29,215 nucleotides of DNA, from NCBI GenBank assembly GCA_030830415.1, contig JAURNB010000065.1:1-29215 (forward strand), in the 5' to 3' direction. The position numbers and the translations under genes were made by a program. This stretch comes from Acidimicrobiales bacterium. Lineage in GTDB: Bacteria; Actinomycetota; Acidimicrobiia; Acidimicrobiales; Ilumatobacteraceae. How positions within the stretch are numbered: position 1 is the first letter of the stretch; every line of letters starts with the position of its first letter. Below the pieces are notes generated by a model, which saw only the letters and a list, made by a program, of their open reading frames with translations, was not told the origin of the DNA and did no database searches. Shown piece after piece: positions 18,774 through 25,638 of the stretch.

Positions 18774-18831
18774 GGGTTCTCGGCGCGGTATGTCCCGGAA
18801 AACGGGACATACCGCGCCGAGAACCCTTCTT
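18774..18831 (+). terminator. Very long perfect inverted-repeat terminator
   Basis: Arms of 24 bases (18774-18797 and 18803-18826) are exactly complementary around a GAAAA loop and are followed by TTCTT. The repeat starts immediately after the phyH TGA, and the A of the stop codon can add one more pair. A stem this long and perfect should be a strong terminator. Because it is symmetrical, it could also stop antisense transcription. Confidence 0.85.
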
Positions 18832-19061
18832 GGATTAGGGGGTGGGACGAGGAGTTCCCCCCGATAGAGTTTCCGTCTGCCCGAGGGGAGACCCAACGGC
18901 AACTGTTCTACAACCGACGTCTGTGTGCGCCCGTCCGGCGGGTACCACATAGCAACAACTGAAATACGTGCTCCGCCGGCCTGCCGCGCGGAGCATTTGC
19001 GTGAATAGACAACTAGAAGACACAACAACCCACTAATACAACAACGAAGAGGGCTGCCGTT
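18832..19061 (+). promoter_or_regulatory. Leader of the rplC operon with a conserved-looking hairpin
   Basis: This 230-base gap has no gene and must hold the promoter of the rplC-secY cluster, but I see no convincing -35/-10 pair (TAGAGT at 18865-18870 is a weak -10 candidate). Near its end is a stable hairpin: 18969-18976 pairs with 18988-18995, continued by CGG/CCG around CCTG with one bulged C, and followed by TTTGCGT. A leader structure here is where L4-type autogenous control acts in other bacteria; that role is inferred. Confidence 0.5.
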
Positions 19062-19700
19062 ATGGCACAAAAAGCGATCGTCGGCGAAAAGGTCGGCATG
19101 ACACAAGTGTGGGGCGATGACCAGCGCGTCATCCCCGTCACTGTGCTTCGTGTCGAACCTGCTCGCGTTGTCCAAGTCAAAACAGGTGAGCGCGACGGGT
19201 ACACCGCCGTGCAAGTTACCTATGGCTCCAAGGACGCAAAGAAATTAACCAAACCAGAAGCTGGGCATTTTGCTACAGCTGGCGTTGCTCCTGGTCGTCG
19301 TGTAGTTGAGTTGCGACTCGACTCCATCGATGGCTTTGTTGTCGGTCAAGAAATTGCCGTCGACACATTGACAGTCGGCGAGCGCGTCGACGTCACTGCA
19401 GTGAGCCGCGGTAAAGGTTTTGCCGGTGGTATGAAGCGTCACAACTTCGCTGGCCAAGGCGCAAGCCATGGTAACCACAAGCATCACCGTGCCCCAGGGT
19501 CAATTGGTTCATGCTCATTTCCTGGTCGCGTTTTCAAAGGTTTGAAAATGGCTGGTCACATGGGTCACGACCAAGTCACCACTCTCAACTTGGAAGTTGT
19601 CCAAGCCGACATGGAGCGTGGTTTGTTGTTGGTAAAGGGTTCGGTTCCCGGACCAAACGGTGGCGTTGTCATTGTGCGCAACGCAGTGAAGGCGAAGTGA
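19062..19700 (+). CDS. rplC: 50S ribosomal protein L3 (uL3)
   Basis: L3 is an early-assembly protein whose loop reaches the peptidyl-transferase centre. The 212-residue product starts MAQKAIVGEKVGMTQVW after a GAGGG site. It has the conserved loop and core SRGKGFAGGMKRHNFAGQ, HRAPGSIGSC and FPGRVFKGLKMAGHMG. Length fits the family. It is the first gene of the main ribosomal cluster here because rpsJ has moved to the str transcript. rplD starts 4 bases after its stop. Confidence 0.99.
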   Translation: MAQKAIVGEKVGMTQVWGDDQRVIPVTVLRVEPARVVQVKTGERDGYTAVQVTYGSKDAKKLTKPEAGHFATAGVAPGRRVVELRLDSIDGFVVGQEIAVDTLTVGERVDVTAVSRGKGFAGGMKRHNFAGQGASHGNHKHHRAPGSIGSCSFPGRVFKGLKMAGHMGHDQVTTLNLEVVQADMERGLLLVKGSVPGPNGGVVIVRNAVKAK

Positions 19701-19704
19701 CGTC

Positions 19705-20325
19705 ATGACAACCATAACTATCAAAAACACTTCAGGTAAAGATTCAGGAACAGTTGAACTCGACGCTTCTACATTCGGTGTTCAGCCAAATGTTCCTGTG
19801 ATGCACCAAGTCGTTACTGCGCAGCTTGCACATCGTCGTGCAGGTACGCAAAGCACGAAAACTCGTGCAGAAGTTTCCGGTGGTGGTCACAAGCCAGGAA
19901 ACCAAAAAGGTGGCGGTGGAGCTCGTCAGGGTTCAACCCGTTCACCTCATTACAGCGGTGGTGGTATTGCGCTGGGGCCAAAGCCTCGCAAATACACACA
20001 GCGCACACCGAAAAAAATGGTGCGTCTTGCATTGAAGTCGGCACTATCTGATCGCGTCAACACCGAGCGTCTCGTTGTTGTTGACGACTGGGGTTTCGCC
20101 GAGCCAAGCACTAAAAAAGCAATTGCAACTTTAGAAGCACTCGGTATTACAACATCAGTTCTTATTGTGGTTGATTCAAAAGAAATTGCAGTAGCAAAAA
20201 GCTTCCGCAACTTGTTTCACGCACAAGTTATTCAAGTGAATGAGCTCAACGCGTACGACGTGTTGTGCAATGAGTGGATCATCTTTTCGAAGTCCACTCT
20301 TCCAGTTGAGAAAGCAGCTCAGTGA
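19705..20325 (+). CDS. rplD: 50S ribosomal protein L4 (uL4)
   Basis: L4 binds 23S rRNA and sends a loop to the narrowest part of the peptide exit tunnel. The 206-residue length and the segments MHQVVTAQLAHRRAGTQSTKTRAEVSG and GPKPRKYTQRTPKKM are typical. The tunnel loop is not: where almost all bacteria read KPWRQKGTGRARQG or KPYRQKGTGRARQG, this protein reads KPGNQKGGGGARQG (residues 63-76). The Trp/Tyr-Arg pair and two later residues are thus replaced by Gly and Asn, while K68 (E. coli K63) is kept. The DNA reads cleanly in frame on both sides. The stop overlaps the rplW start (TGATG). Confidence 0.98.
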   Translation: MTTITIKNTSGKDSGTVELDASTFGVQPNVPVMHQVVTAQLAHRRAGTQSTKTRAEVSGGGHKPGNQKGGGGARQGSTRSPHYSGGGIALGPKPRKYTQRTPKKMVRLALKSALSDRVNTERLVVVDDWGFAEPSTKKAIATLEALGITTSVLIVVDSKEIAVAKSFRNLFHAQVIQVNELNAYDVLCNEWIIFSKSTLPVEKAAQ

Positions 20326-20615
20326 TGAAAGATCCACGCGACATCATCTTGAAGCCGATTGTTTCAGAGAAGTCATACGCCCTCATCGAACGTGGTGTGT
20401 ATACCTTCGAAGTTTCACCTGCTGCAAGTAAGCCAGAAATTCACGATGCAATTGAAGCCATCTGGGGCGTCAAGGTTGCAAAAGTGAACACAATGAACCG
20501 TAAGGGCAAAGTACGTCGCACACGTGGTACCAACCGCGTTGGCGCACGTAAAGATTCAAAGCGCGCAGTCGTCACGCTTGTAGCCGGCAACGAAATTCCG
20601 TTGTTCGAGAGCTGA
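20325..20615 (+). CDS. rplW: 50S ribosomal protein L23 (uL23)
   Basis: L23 sits at the exit of the peptide tunnel and is the docking site for trigger factor and the signal recognition particle. I choose the ATG at 20325, which overlaps the rplD stop by one base; a GTG one codon earlier is also possible. The 96-residue product MKDPRDIILKPIVSEKSYAL has the expected length. The conserved core contains AIWGVKVAKVNTMNRKGKVRR, and the protein ends NEIPLFES. Confidence 0.97.
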   Translation: MKDPRDIILKPIVSEKSYALIERGVYTFEVSPAASKPEIHDAIEAIWGVKVAKVNTMNRKGKVRRTRGTNRVGARKDSKRAVVTLVAGNEIPLFES

Positions 20616-20640
20616 TCGTTAGGAACCAAGGAACCACGTC

Positions 20641-21477
20641 ATGGGAATTCGCAAACGTAAACCAACGAGCGCCGGTCGTCGCTTTCAGACAGTCTCTGAT
20701 TTCGCAGAAATCACAAAGAGCACTCCTGAAAAGACACTTCTCGCTCCAAGTCCACGAACTGGTGGACGCAACTCATATGGTCGCAAGACTGCTCGTCACC
20801 GCGGTGGCGGTCACAAGCAGCAGTACCGCATTGTCGACTTCAAGCGCAACAAAGATGCCATAACGGCAAAAGTTGTTGCTATTGAATACGATCCAAACCG
20901 CACGTGCCGTATTGCACTTTTGCATTACGCCGACGGTGAAAAGGCATACATCTTGGCTCCAAAGGGTCTTGAAGTAGGCCAGCACGTTTCTTCTGGTCAA
21001 GGTGCAGACATCAAGCCAGGTAATGCAATGCCGTTGCGTTACATGCCTGTTGGTACCACGGTGCACAACGTTGAGTTGCGCCCAGGCCAGGGTGGCAAAA
21101 TTGCACGCTCTGCAGGTATGGCAGTTCAGCTTGTTGCAAAGGAAGGCGAGTTCGCCACTTTGCGTATGCCAAGTACTGAAATGCGTCGAGTGCTCATCGA
21201 TTGCCGCGCCACTGTTGGCGAAGTAGGCAACTCTGAGCACGAGCTCATCAAAATTGGTAAGGCTGGTCGTAACCGCTGGAAGGGTGTCAAGCCACAAACT
21301 CGTGGTGTTGCCATGAACCCAGTCGACCACCCACTTGGTGGTGGTGAAGGTAAAACTTCTGGTGGACGTCCTGCAGTGTCGCCTTGGGGTAAGCCCGAGC
21401 GTCGTACACGCGACAAGAACAAGCCATCACAGCAACTCATTGTTCGCCGGCGTCGTTCCGGCAAGGGTCGGAGGTAA
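20641..21477 (+). CDS. rplB: 50S ribosomal protein L2 (uL2)
   Basis: L2 is needed for subunit joining and peptidyl-transferase activity. The 278-residue sequence is of standard length. It starts MGIRKRKPTSAGRRF and contains GGGHKQQYRIVDFKRNKD, GTTVHNVELRPGQGGKIARSAG and the terminal RRRRSGKGRR. In the signature near the C-terminus it reads MNPVDHPLGGGEGK. The first histidine, matching the functionally important E. coli H229, is kept, but the second one (usually HPHGGGEG) is leucine. An AAGGA site lies before the ATG. rpsS begins 3 bases after its stop. Confidence 0.99.
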   Translation: MGIRKRKPTSAGRRFQTVSDFAEITKSTPEKTLLAPSPRTGGRNSYGRKTARHRGGGHKQQYRIVDFKRNKDAITAKVVAIEYDPNRTCRIALLHYADGEKAYILAPKGLEVGQHVSSGQGADIKPGNAMPLRYMPVGTTVHNVELRPGQGGKIARSAGMAVQLVAKEGEFATLRMPSTEMRRVLIDCRATVGEVGNSEHELIKIGKAGRNRWKGVKPQTRGVAMNPVDHPLGGGEGKTSGGRPAVSPWGKPERRTRDKNKPSQQLIVRRRRSGKGRR

Positions 21478-21480
21478 TCC

Positions 21481-21762
21481 ATGTCTCGCAGTCTTAAAAA
21501 AGGTCCATTCATCGACGAGCACTTGCTCAAGAAAGTCGATGCAATGAACTCTGAAACAGAGCGCCGCATCATCAAAACGTGGTCGCGTCGTTCCACAGTG
21601 ATCCCCGACATGGTGGGTCACACCATCGGTGTTCACGACGGACGCAAGCACGTTCCTGTCTACATCAGCGAATCAATGGTGGGTCACAAGCTTGGTGAAT
21701 TTGCGCCAACACGTACCTTCCGTTTCCACGCTGGCCAAGAAAAGAATGTGAAGGGCAAGTAA
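21481..21762 (+). CDS. rpsS: 30S ribosomal protein S19 (uS19)
   Basis: S19 binds the 30S head with S13 and contacts the A-site tRNA region. The 93-residue protein is canonical: MSRSLKKGPFIDEHLLKK at the start, RRSTVIPDMVGHTIGVHDG in the core and GHKLGEFAPTRTF near the end. Its GGAGG site lies in the last codons of rplB. Its TAA stop overlaps the next start (TAATG), so rplV is translationally coupled. Confidence 0.99.
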   Translation: MSRSLKKGPFIDEHLLKKVDAMNSETERRIIKTWSRRSTVIPDMVGHTIGVHDGRKHVPVYISESMVGHKLGEFAPTRTFRFHAGQEKNVKGK

Positions 21763-22319
21763 TGACCGGACCAAAGCTCAATGAGTTCTCGTTCGTTGCA
21801 GGCGAGAAAACAGGTACGAAAGCCGTTGCCCGCTGGGTACGCATGTCGGCCAAGAAAGTTCGCCCTGTACTCGATCTCATTCGTGAGAAAGATGTGCAAT
21901 CAGCAGACGAGATCTTGCAGTTCACTACTCGTGAAGCAGCACACGTTGTACGTAAGTTGCTCGCATCTGCAGTAGCTAACGCAGAGAACAACGATCAACT
22001 CGACCCTGAAACACTTTATGTCAAGGCATGTTTTGCCGATGAAGGACCAACGCTCAAGCGTTTCCGTCCTCGCGCAAAAGGTCGTGCTGGTCGTATCAAC
22101 AAGCGCACTTGCCACATCACTGTGGTTGTTGCTCAACTTGGCGACGATCGTCTTGCAGTCTTGCAAGCAAAAAATGCTGGCCGCGGAGTGGCACCAGCAA
22201 CCGCTGCACGTCGTGCTCGCGTAGAGCGCAGCCGGCAACGTGCTGCAGCAAGCGCTGCAGCAACAACAGAATCTGACAACACGTCAACTGACGCTCCAGA
22301 AACGAACGAGGAGAACTGA
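21762..22319 (+). CDS. rplV: 50S ribosomal protein L22 (uL22) with C-terminal tail
   Basis: L22 binds all domains of 23S rRNA and lines the exit tunnel opposite L4. The core (about 20-130) has ASAVANAENN, DEGPTLKRFRPRAKGRAGRINKRTCHITVVV. The product is 185 residues, clearly longer than the usual 110-130. The additional part (about 140-185) is low-complexity, first Arg/Ala-rich and then Thr/Glu/Asn-rich. Such tails occur in several actinobacteria. It overlaps rpsS by one base at the start and rpsC by one base at the end (TGATG). Confidence 0.98.
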   Translation: MTGPKLNEFSFVAGEKTGTKAVARWVRMSAKKVRPVLDLIREKDVQSADEILQFTTREAAHVVRKLLASAVANAENNDQLDPETLYVKACFADEGPTLKRFRPRAKGRAGRINKRTCHITVVVAQLGDDRLAVLQAKNAGRGVAPATAARRARVERSRQRAAASAAATTESDNTSTDAPETNEEN

Positions 22320-23203
22320 TGGGCCAGAAGGTCAATCCCTACGGCTTCCGTCTCGGTATTACTACCGACTGGAAGAGCCGCTGGTTCAGCACACGCGAAT
22401 ATAAGGAATATCTCACCGAAGACTGGAAAATTCGTGAGTACCTTATGGGAGCTTTGTCTGACGGCGCAGTAAGCCGCATTGAAGTAGAGCGGACCCGCGA
22501 CAAATTGCGTATCGATGTGCACACCGCACGTCCCGGCATCGTCATTGGTCGTAAGGGTGCAAAAGCCGATGAGCTGCGCACAGGTCTTACCCGCATTACT
22601 GGTAACCAAAAAGTACAACTCAACATTGTGGAAATTAAGACAGCTGAACTCGATGCTGCTCTTGTTGCACAAGGTGTTGCCGACCAATTGGTCAACCGCA
22701 TTGCATTCCGTCGCGCCATGAAGCGTGCCGTACAAAATGCACAGAAAAATGGTGTCCTTGGCATTCGTATTCAGTGCTCAGGTCGTTTGGGTGGCGCAGA
22801 AATGAGCCGCACAGAGTGGTACCGCGAAGGCCGTGTTCCACTTCATACTTTGCGTGCCGACATCGATTACGGATTCCGCGAAGCTCGTACATCTTCTGGT
22901 CGTATCGGAATCAAGGTATGGCTGTACAAAGGCGACATCCTTCCTTACAAGAGCCAGAACGATGACAAAATTACTCGTGAAGCAGCAATGGCAGTCGGTG
23001 AAACTTCCGGTCAGTCACAAGCTGGTCGCAAAGTAGTTTCGAGCGCCGGGCCAAAGAGCGTTGATGTTCTTGAGCCAGAAGTTGCGCCACTCATTAAAGA
23101 AGCAGACCCAGAATTCGAACGTTTGCTTGCTGAAGAAGAAGACATCGAGCGTCGTATCACCGATGCTCACGAGACACCGCACTTCCGCGGCGCGGAGGAC
23201 TGA
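22319..23203 (+). CDS. rpsC: 30S ribosomal protein S3 (uS3) with extended C-terminus
   Basis: S3 is part of the mRNA entry tunnel and helicase centre of the 30S subunit. The 294-residue product starts MGQKVNPYGFRLGI. It has the KH-type domain (about 40-110, including PGIVIGRKGAKADELR) and the S3 C-terminal domain (VLGIRIQCSGRLGGAEMSRTEWYREGRVPLHT followed by GRIGIKVWLYKGDILP). The last 75 or so residues form an acidic tail (ADPEFERLLAEEEDIERR) not found in the 233-residue E. coli protein; actinobacterial S3 proteins are often extended. Its ATG overlaps the rplV stop. Confidence 0.98.
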   Translation: MGQKVNPYGFRLGITTDWKSRWFSTREYKEYLTEDWKIREYLMGALSDGAVSRIEVERTRDKLRIDVHTARPGIVIGRKGAKADELRTGLTRITGNQKVQLNIVEIKTAELDAALVAQGVADQLVNRIAFRRAMKRAVQNAQKNGVLGIRIQCSGRLGGAEMSRTEWYREGRVPLHTLRADIDYGFREARTSSGRIGIKVWLYKGDILPYKSQNDDKITREAAMAVGETSGQSQAGRKVVSSAGPKSVDVLEPEVAPLIKEADPEFERLLAEEEDIERRITDAHETPHFRGAED

Positions 23204-23208
23204 TCATC

Positions 23209-23625
23209 ATGTTGATGCCTCGTAAAGTAAAACACCGCAAACACCACCGTGGTCGCACTGGTGGTATGTCAAAGGGTGCAACCGAACTCGCATTTGGCGA
23301 ATACGGTATTCAAGCTCTCGAGCCAGGTTGGTTAACCGCTCGTCAAATTGAAGCTGCTCGTATTGCCATGACCCGTCACATTAAGCGTGGTGGCAAAGTG
23401 TGGATCAACGTTTTCCCCGACAAGCCTGTCACGAAGAAGCCTGCGGAAACTCGCATGGGTTCAGGAAAAGGTAACCCCGAATTTTGGGTTGCTGTTGTGA
23501 AGCCTGGTCGCATTCTTTTTGAATTGTCTTACCCATCAGAGACAACTGCTCGTGAAGCACTTGAACGTGCTGTACAGAAGTTGCCTATCAAGGCACGCAT
23601 CATTACGCGTGAGGAGCCAATCTGA
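23209..23625 (+). CDS. rplP: 50S ribosomal protein L16 (uL16)
   Basis: L16 lies beside the A site and organises the acceptor arm of the tRNA. The 138-residue product begins MLMPRKVKHRKHHRGRTGG, the standard L16 start, which decides the ATG at 23209. It continues with GEYGIQALEPGWLTARQIEAARIA and RMGSGKGNPEFWVAVVKPGR. A GGAGG site lies upstream inside the end of rpsC. All family landmarks are present and nothing is unusual. Confidence 0.99.
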   Translation: MLMPRKVKHRKHHRGRTGGMSKGATELAFGEYGIQALEPGWLTARQIEAARIAMTRHIKRGGKVWINVFPDKPVTKKPAETRMGSGKGNPEFWVAVVKPGRILFELSYPSETTAREALERAVQKLPIKARIITREEPI

Positions 23626-23627
23626 TC

Positions 23628-23846
23628 ATGGCAAATAAAATTAACGACCTTCTCGAACTCGACCTTGCAGCATTGGTGCAAGAGTTGCGCGCTTCAAAAC
23701 AAGAGGCACTCAACTTGCGTTTCCGTCATGCCACAGGTCAGCTCGACAAAACAAGCGAACTTCGTAAAGTTCGCCGGCACATCGCCCGACTCAACATGCT
23801 CATTCGTCAGCGCGAAATTGCTGCCGCGAGCGGAGCAGGGAAGTAA
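23628..23846 (+). CDS. rpmC: 50S ribosomal protein L29 (uL29)
   Basis: L29 is a small helical protein near the tunnel exit, next to L23. The 72-residue product has the two-helix pattern LAALVQELRASKQEALNLRFRHATGQL and VRRHIARLNMLIRQRE. GAGGAG within the end of rplP serves as ribosome-binding site. Order rplP-rpmC-rpsQ is standard. Confidence 0.98.
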   Translation: MANKINDLLELDLAALVQELRASKQEALNLRFRHATGQLDKTSELRKVRRHIARLNMLIRQREIAAASGAGK

Positions 23847-23854
23847 GGGAAACT

Positions 23855-24127
23855 ATGACTGTAGAAACTGTCGCAGAACGTAACGCGCGCAAAGTACGCG
23901 AAGGCGTTGTCGTGTCCAACAAAATGGACAAGACAGCGGTCATTGCCGTCATTGAACGCGTTCGTCACCCGAAGTACGCAAAGTTCGTACTTCGCACCAA
24001 GAAGCTCTATGCACACGATGAAACCAATGACGTCAATATTGGTGATCGTGTTCGTGTCATGGAAATTCGTCCTTTGTCCAAGCAGAAGCGCTGGCGCGTC
24101 ATTGAAGTTTTGGAGCGTGCAAAGTGA
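23855..24127 (+). CDS. rpsQ: 30S ribosomal protein S17 (uS17)
   Basis: S17 binds 16S rRNA early in assembly. The 90-residue product has an N-terminal extension of about 10 residues and then the OB-fold sequence KVREGVVVSNKMDKTAVIAVIE, RHPKYAKFVLRTKKLYAHDE and VRVMEIRPLSKQKRWRVIEVLERAK. A GGGA site precedes the ATG. The stop overlaps the rplN GTG start by four bases (GTGA). Confidence 0.98.
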   Translation: MTVETVAERNARKVREGVVVSNKMDKTAVIAVIERVRHPKYAKFVLRTKKLYAHDETNDVNIGDRVRVMEIRPLSKQKRWRVIEVLERAK

Positions 24128-24492
24128 TTCAGCAAGAGTCTCGACTTCGTGTTGCCGACAACAGTGGCGCACGTGAAGTTCTCGTTATCAAAGTGCTCGG
24201 TGGTACACGTCGCCGTTACGCATCTATTGGTGACGTTTTTATCGGAACCGTTAAAGATGCCATCCCAGGTGCTGGCGTCAAAAAAGGTGAAGTAGTTCGT
24301 TGCGTAGTAGTACGCACGAAAAAAGAAAAGCGCCGTCCAGACGGCAGTTACATTCGTTTCGACGAAAACGCTGCAGTGCTTATTAAAGAAGATCTCACAC
24401 CACGTGGCACACGTATTTTTGGCCCTGTTGGTCGTGAACTTCGCGATAAGAAATTCATGCGTATCGTTTCCCTGGCACCGGAGGTGCTCTAA
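24124..24492 (+). CDS. rplN: 50S ribosomal protein L14 (uL14)
   Basis: L14 lies at the subunit interface beside L19 and is the binding site of the silencing factor RsfS. The 122-residue product is exactly family length. It starts at GTG (MIQQESRLRVADNSGAREVLVIKVLGG) and ends IVSLAPEVL. The start overlaps the rpsQ stop, so translation is coupled. rplX starts directly after its TAA. Confidence 0.99.
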   Translation: MIQQESRLRVADNSGAREVLVIKVLGGTRRRYASIGDVFIGTVKDAIPGAGVKKGEVVRCVVVRTKKEKRRPDGSYIRFDENAAVLIKEDLTPRGTRIFGPVGRELRDKKFMRIVSLAPEVL

Positions 24493-24795
24493 ATGAAACT
24501 GAAAAAAGGCGACACCATCGTTGTCATCGCTGGTAAAAACAAAGGTGAACAAGGAGAAATCCAGGCTGTTCTTCCTAAGTTGAACAAAGTGCTCATTGGT
24601 GGTCTCAATATCGCCAAGCGTCACACAAAAGCTCGTGCTGCAAATCAGCAGGGTGGAATCATCGACAAGGAAGTTCCTGTCGACGCTTCAAACGTGATGC
24701 TTGTACATAAAGGCAAGCCAACTCGTGTGGGTTACAAAATCAAAGCCGATGGCACCAAAGTGCGTATCGCAAAGTCAACTGGTGAGGAGATCTGA
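24493..24795 (+). CDS. rplX: 50S ribosomal protein L24 (uL24)
   Basis: L24 is an assembly initiator near the tunnel exit. The 100-residue protein has the KOW motif region KKGDTIVVIAGKNKGEQGEIQAV (about 4-26). The family segment NIAKRHTKA and KPTRVGYKI follow. The ATG comes immediately after the rplN stop, and a GGAGG site lies in the end of rplN. Its stop overlaps the rplE start (TGATG). Confidence 0.99.
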   Translation: MKLKKGDTIVVIAGKNKGEQGEIQAVLPKLNKVLIGGLNIAKRHTKARAANQQGGIIDKEVPVDASNVMLVHKGKPTRVGYKIKADGTKVRIAKSTGEEI

Positions 24796-25424
24796 TGACT
24801 ACATCTACGTCCCCCCGTTTGAAGTTGAAGTACCAGGGCGAAATCAAATCAGCTCTGCAAACTCAGCTCGACATTAAAAATGTGATGCAGGTTCCAACGC
24901 TCGAGAAGATCGTCATCAACATGGGTGTTGGTCGTGCGACGCAGCAACCTTCGTTGCTCGAAGGCGCTGTTGCAGACCTCACAAAAATCAGCGGACAAAA
25001 GCCAATCGTGACCAAGTCAAAAATCTCCATTGCGCAATTCAAGTTGCGTGAAGATCAAGCCATTGGCTGCAAGGTCACACTCCGTGGCGATCGTATGTGG
25101 GAGTTCTTCGACCGTCTTGTGTCGGTCGCAATTCCTCGTATCCGCGACTTCCGCGGACTGCCAGCTCACTCGTGGGATGGCCGCGGCAACTACACCTTTG
25201 GTCTCGCTGAACAAATCATGTTCCCCGAAATCGAATACGACAAGATCGATGCTCCACACGGAATGGACATCACAATTGTCACCACCGCCACATCTGATGA
25301 TGCGGGCAAAGCACTACTCGATGCATTCGGGTTTCCGTTCAAGCGTGGCAAGGACGCTGGTCCTAAGCCTAAAAAAGTCGTTCGTCGTCGTGGTCCTGGT
25401 GGCCCCGGCAAGGGCAAGAAGTAA
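24795..25424 (+). CDS. rplE: 50S ribosomal protein L5 (uL5) with basic C-terminal tail
   Basis: L5 binds 5S rRNA and contacts the P-site tRNA and the 30S head. The core contains MQVPTLEKIVINMGVG, FKLREDQAIGCKVTLRG, RDFRGL, GNYTFGLAEQIMFPEI and MDITIVTTA. The product is 209 residues; standard L5 is about 180. The extra C-terminal tail (about 185-209) is rich in Lys, Arg, Gly and Pro and resembles a flexible rRNA-binding extension. GGTGAGGAG before the ATG overlaps rplX. Confidence 0.98.
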   Translation: MTTSTSPRLKLKYQGEIKSALQTQLDIKNVMQVPTLEKIVINMGVGRATQQPSLLEGAVADLTKISGQKPIVTKSKISIAQFKLREDQAIGCKVTLRGDRMWEFFDRLVSVAIPRIRDFRGLPAHSWDGRGNYTFGLAEQIMFPEIEYDKIDAPHGMDITIVTTATSDDAGKALLDAFGFPFKRGKDAGPKPKKVVRRRGPGGPGKGKK

Positions 25425-25443
25425 TTAGAGGGCAAATACAACA

Positions 25444-25629
25444 ATGGCAAAAAAATCATTGATCAATAAGGCAAACGCCAAGCCCAAGTACAAAGTACGG
25501 GGCTACACACGCTGCAAGCGTTGTGGACGTGCTCGTGCAGTATTCCGGAAGTTCGGTTTATGCCGTCTCTGCTTGCGTGAACTCGTTCATGCAGGTGAAG
25601 TACCAGGTGTAACGAAGGCGAGTTGGTGA
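25444..25629 (+). CDS. rpsZ: 30S ribosomal protein S14, zinc-binding short form (uS14)
   Basis: S14 completes the 30S head. This is the 61-residue zinc (type Z) form with two CxxC pairs: C24, C27, C40, C43 (CKRCGRARAVFRKFGLCRLC). It ends VPGVTKASW. Actinobacteria commonly have this short form in the spc cluster and may carry a second, zinc-free S14 elsewhere for zinc starvation. The gene is also named rpsN. Position between rplE and rpsH is standard. Confidence 0.98.
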   Translation: MAKKSLINKANAKPKYKVRGYTRCKRCGRARAVFRKFGLCRLCLRELVHAGEVPGVTKASW

Positions 25630-25638
25630 GGTAACACT

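Noticed and set aside
18594..19214. A 206-codon - strand frame covering the phyH end, the leader and the rplC start
   Set aside because: It runs through the perfect inverted repeat and two real genes and has no recognisable domain; the open frame is explained by local GC skew.
19888..19935. Frameshift as explanation for the odd L4 loop
   Set aside because: The reading frame is continuous and canonical L4 residues flank the loop on both sides without insertion or deletion.
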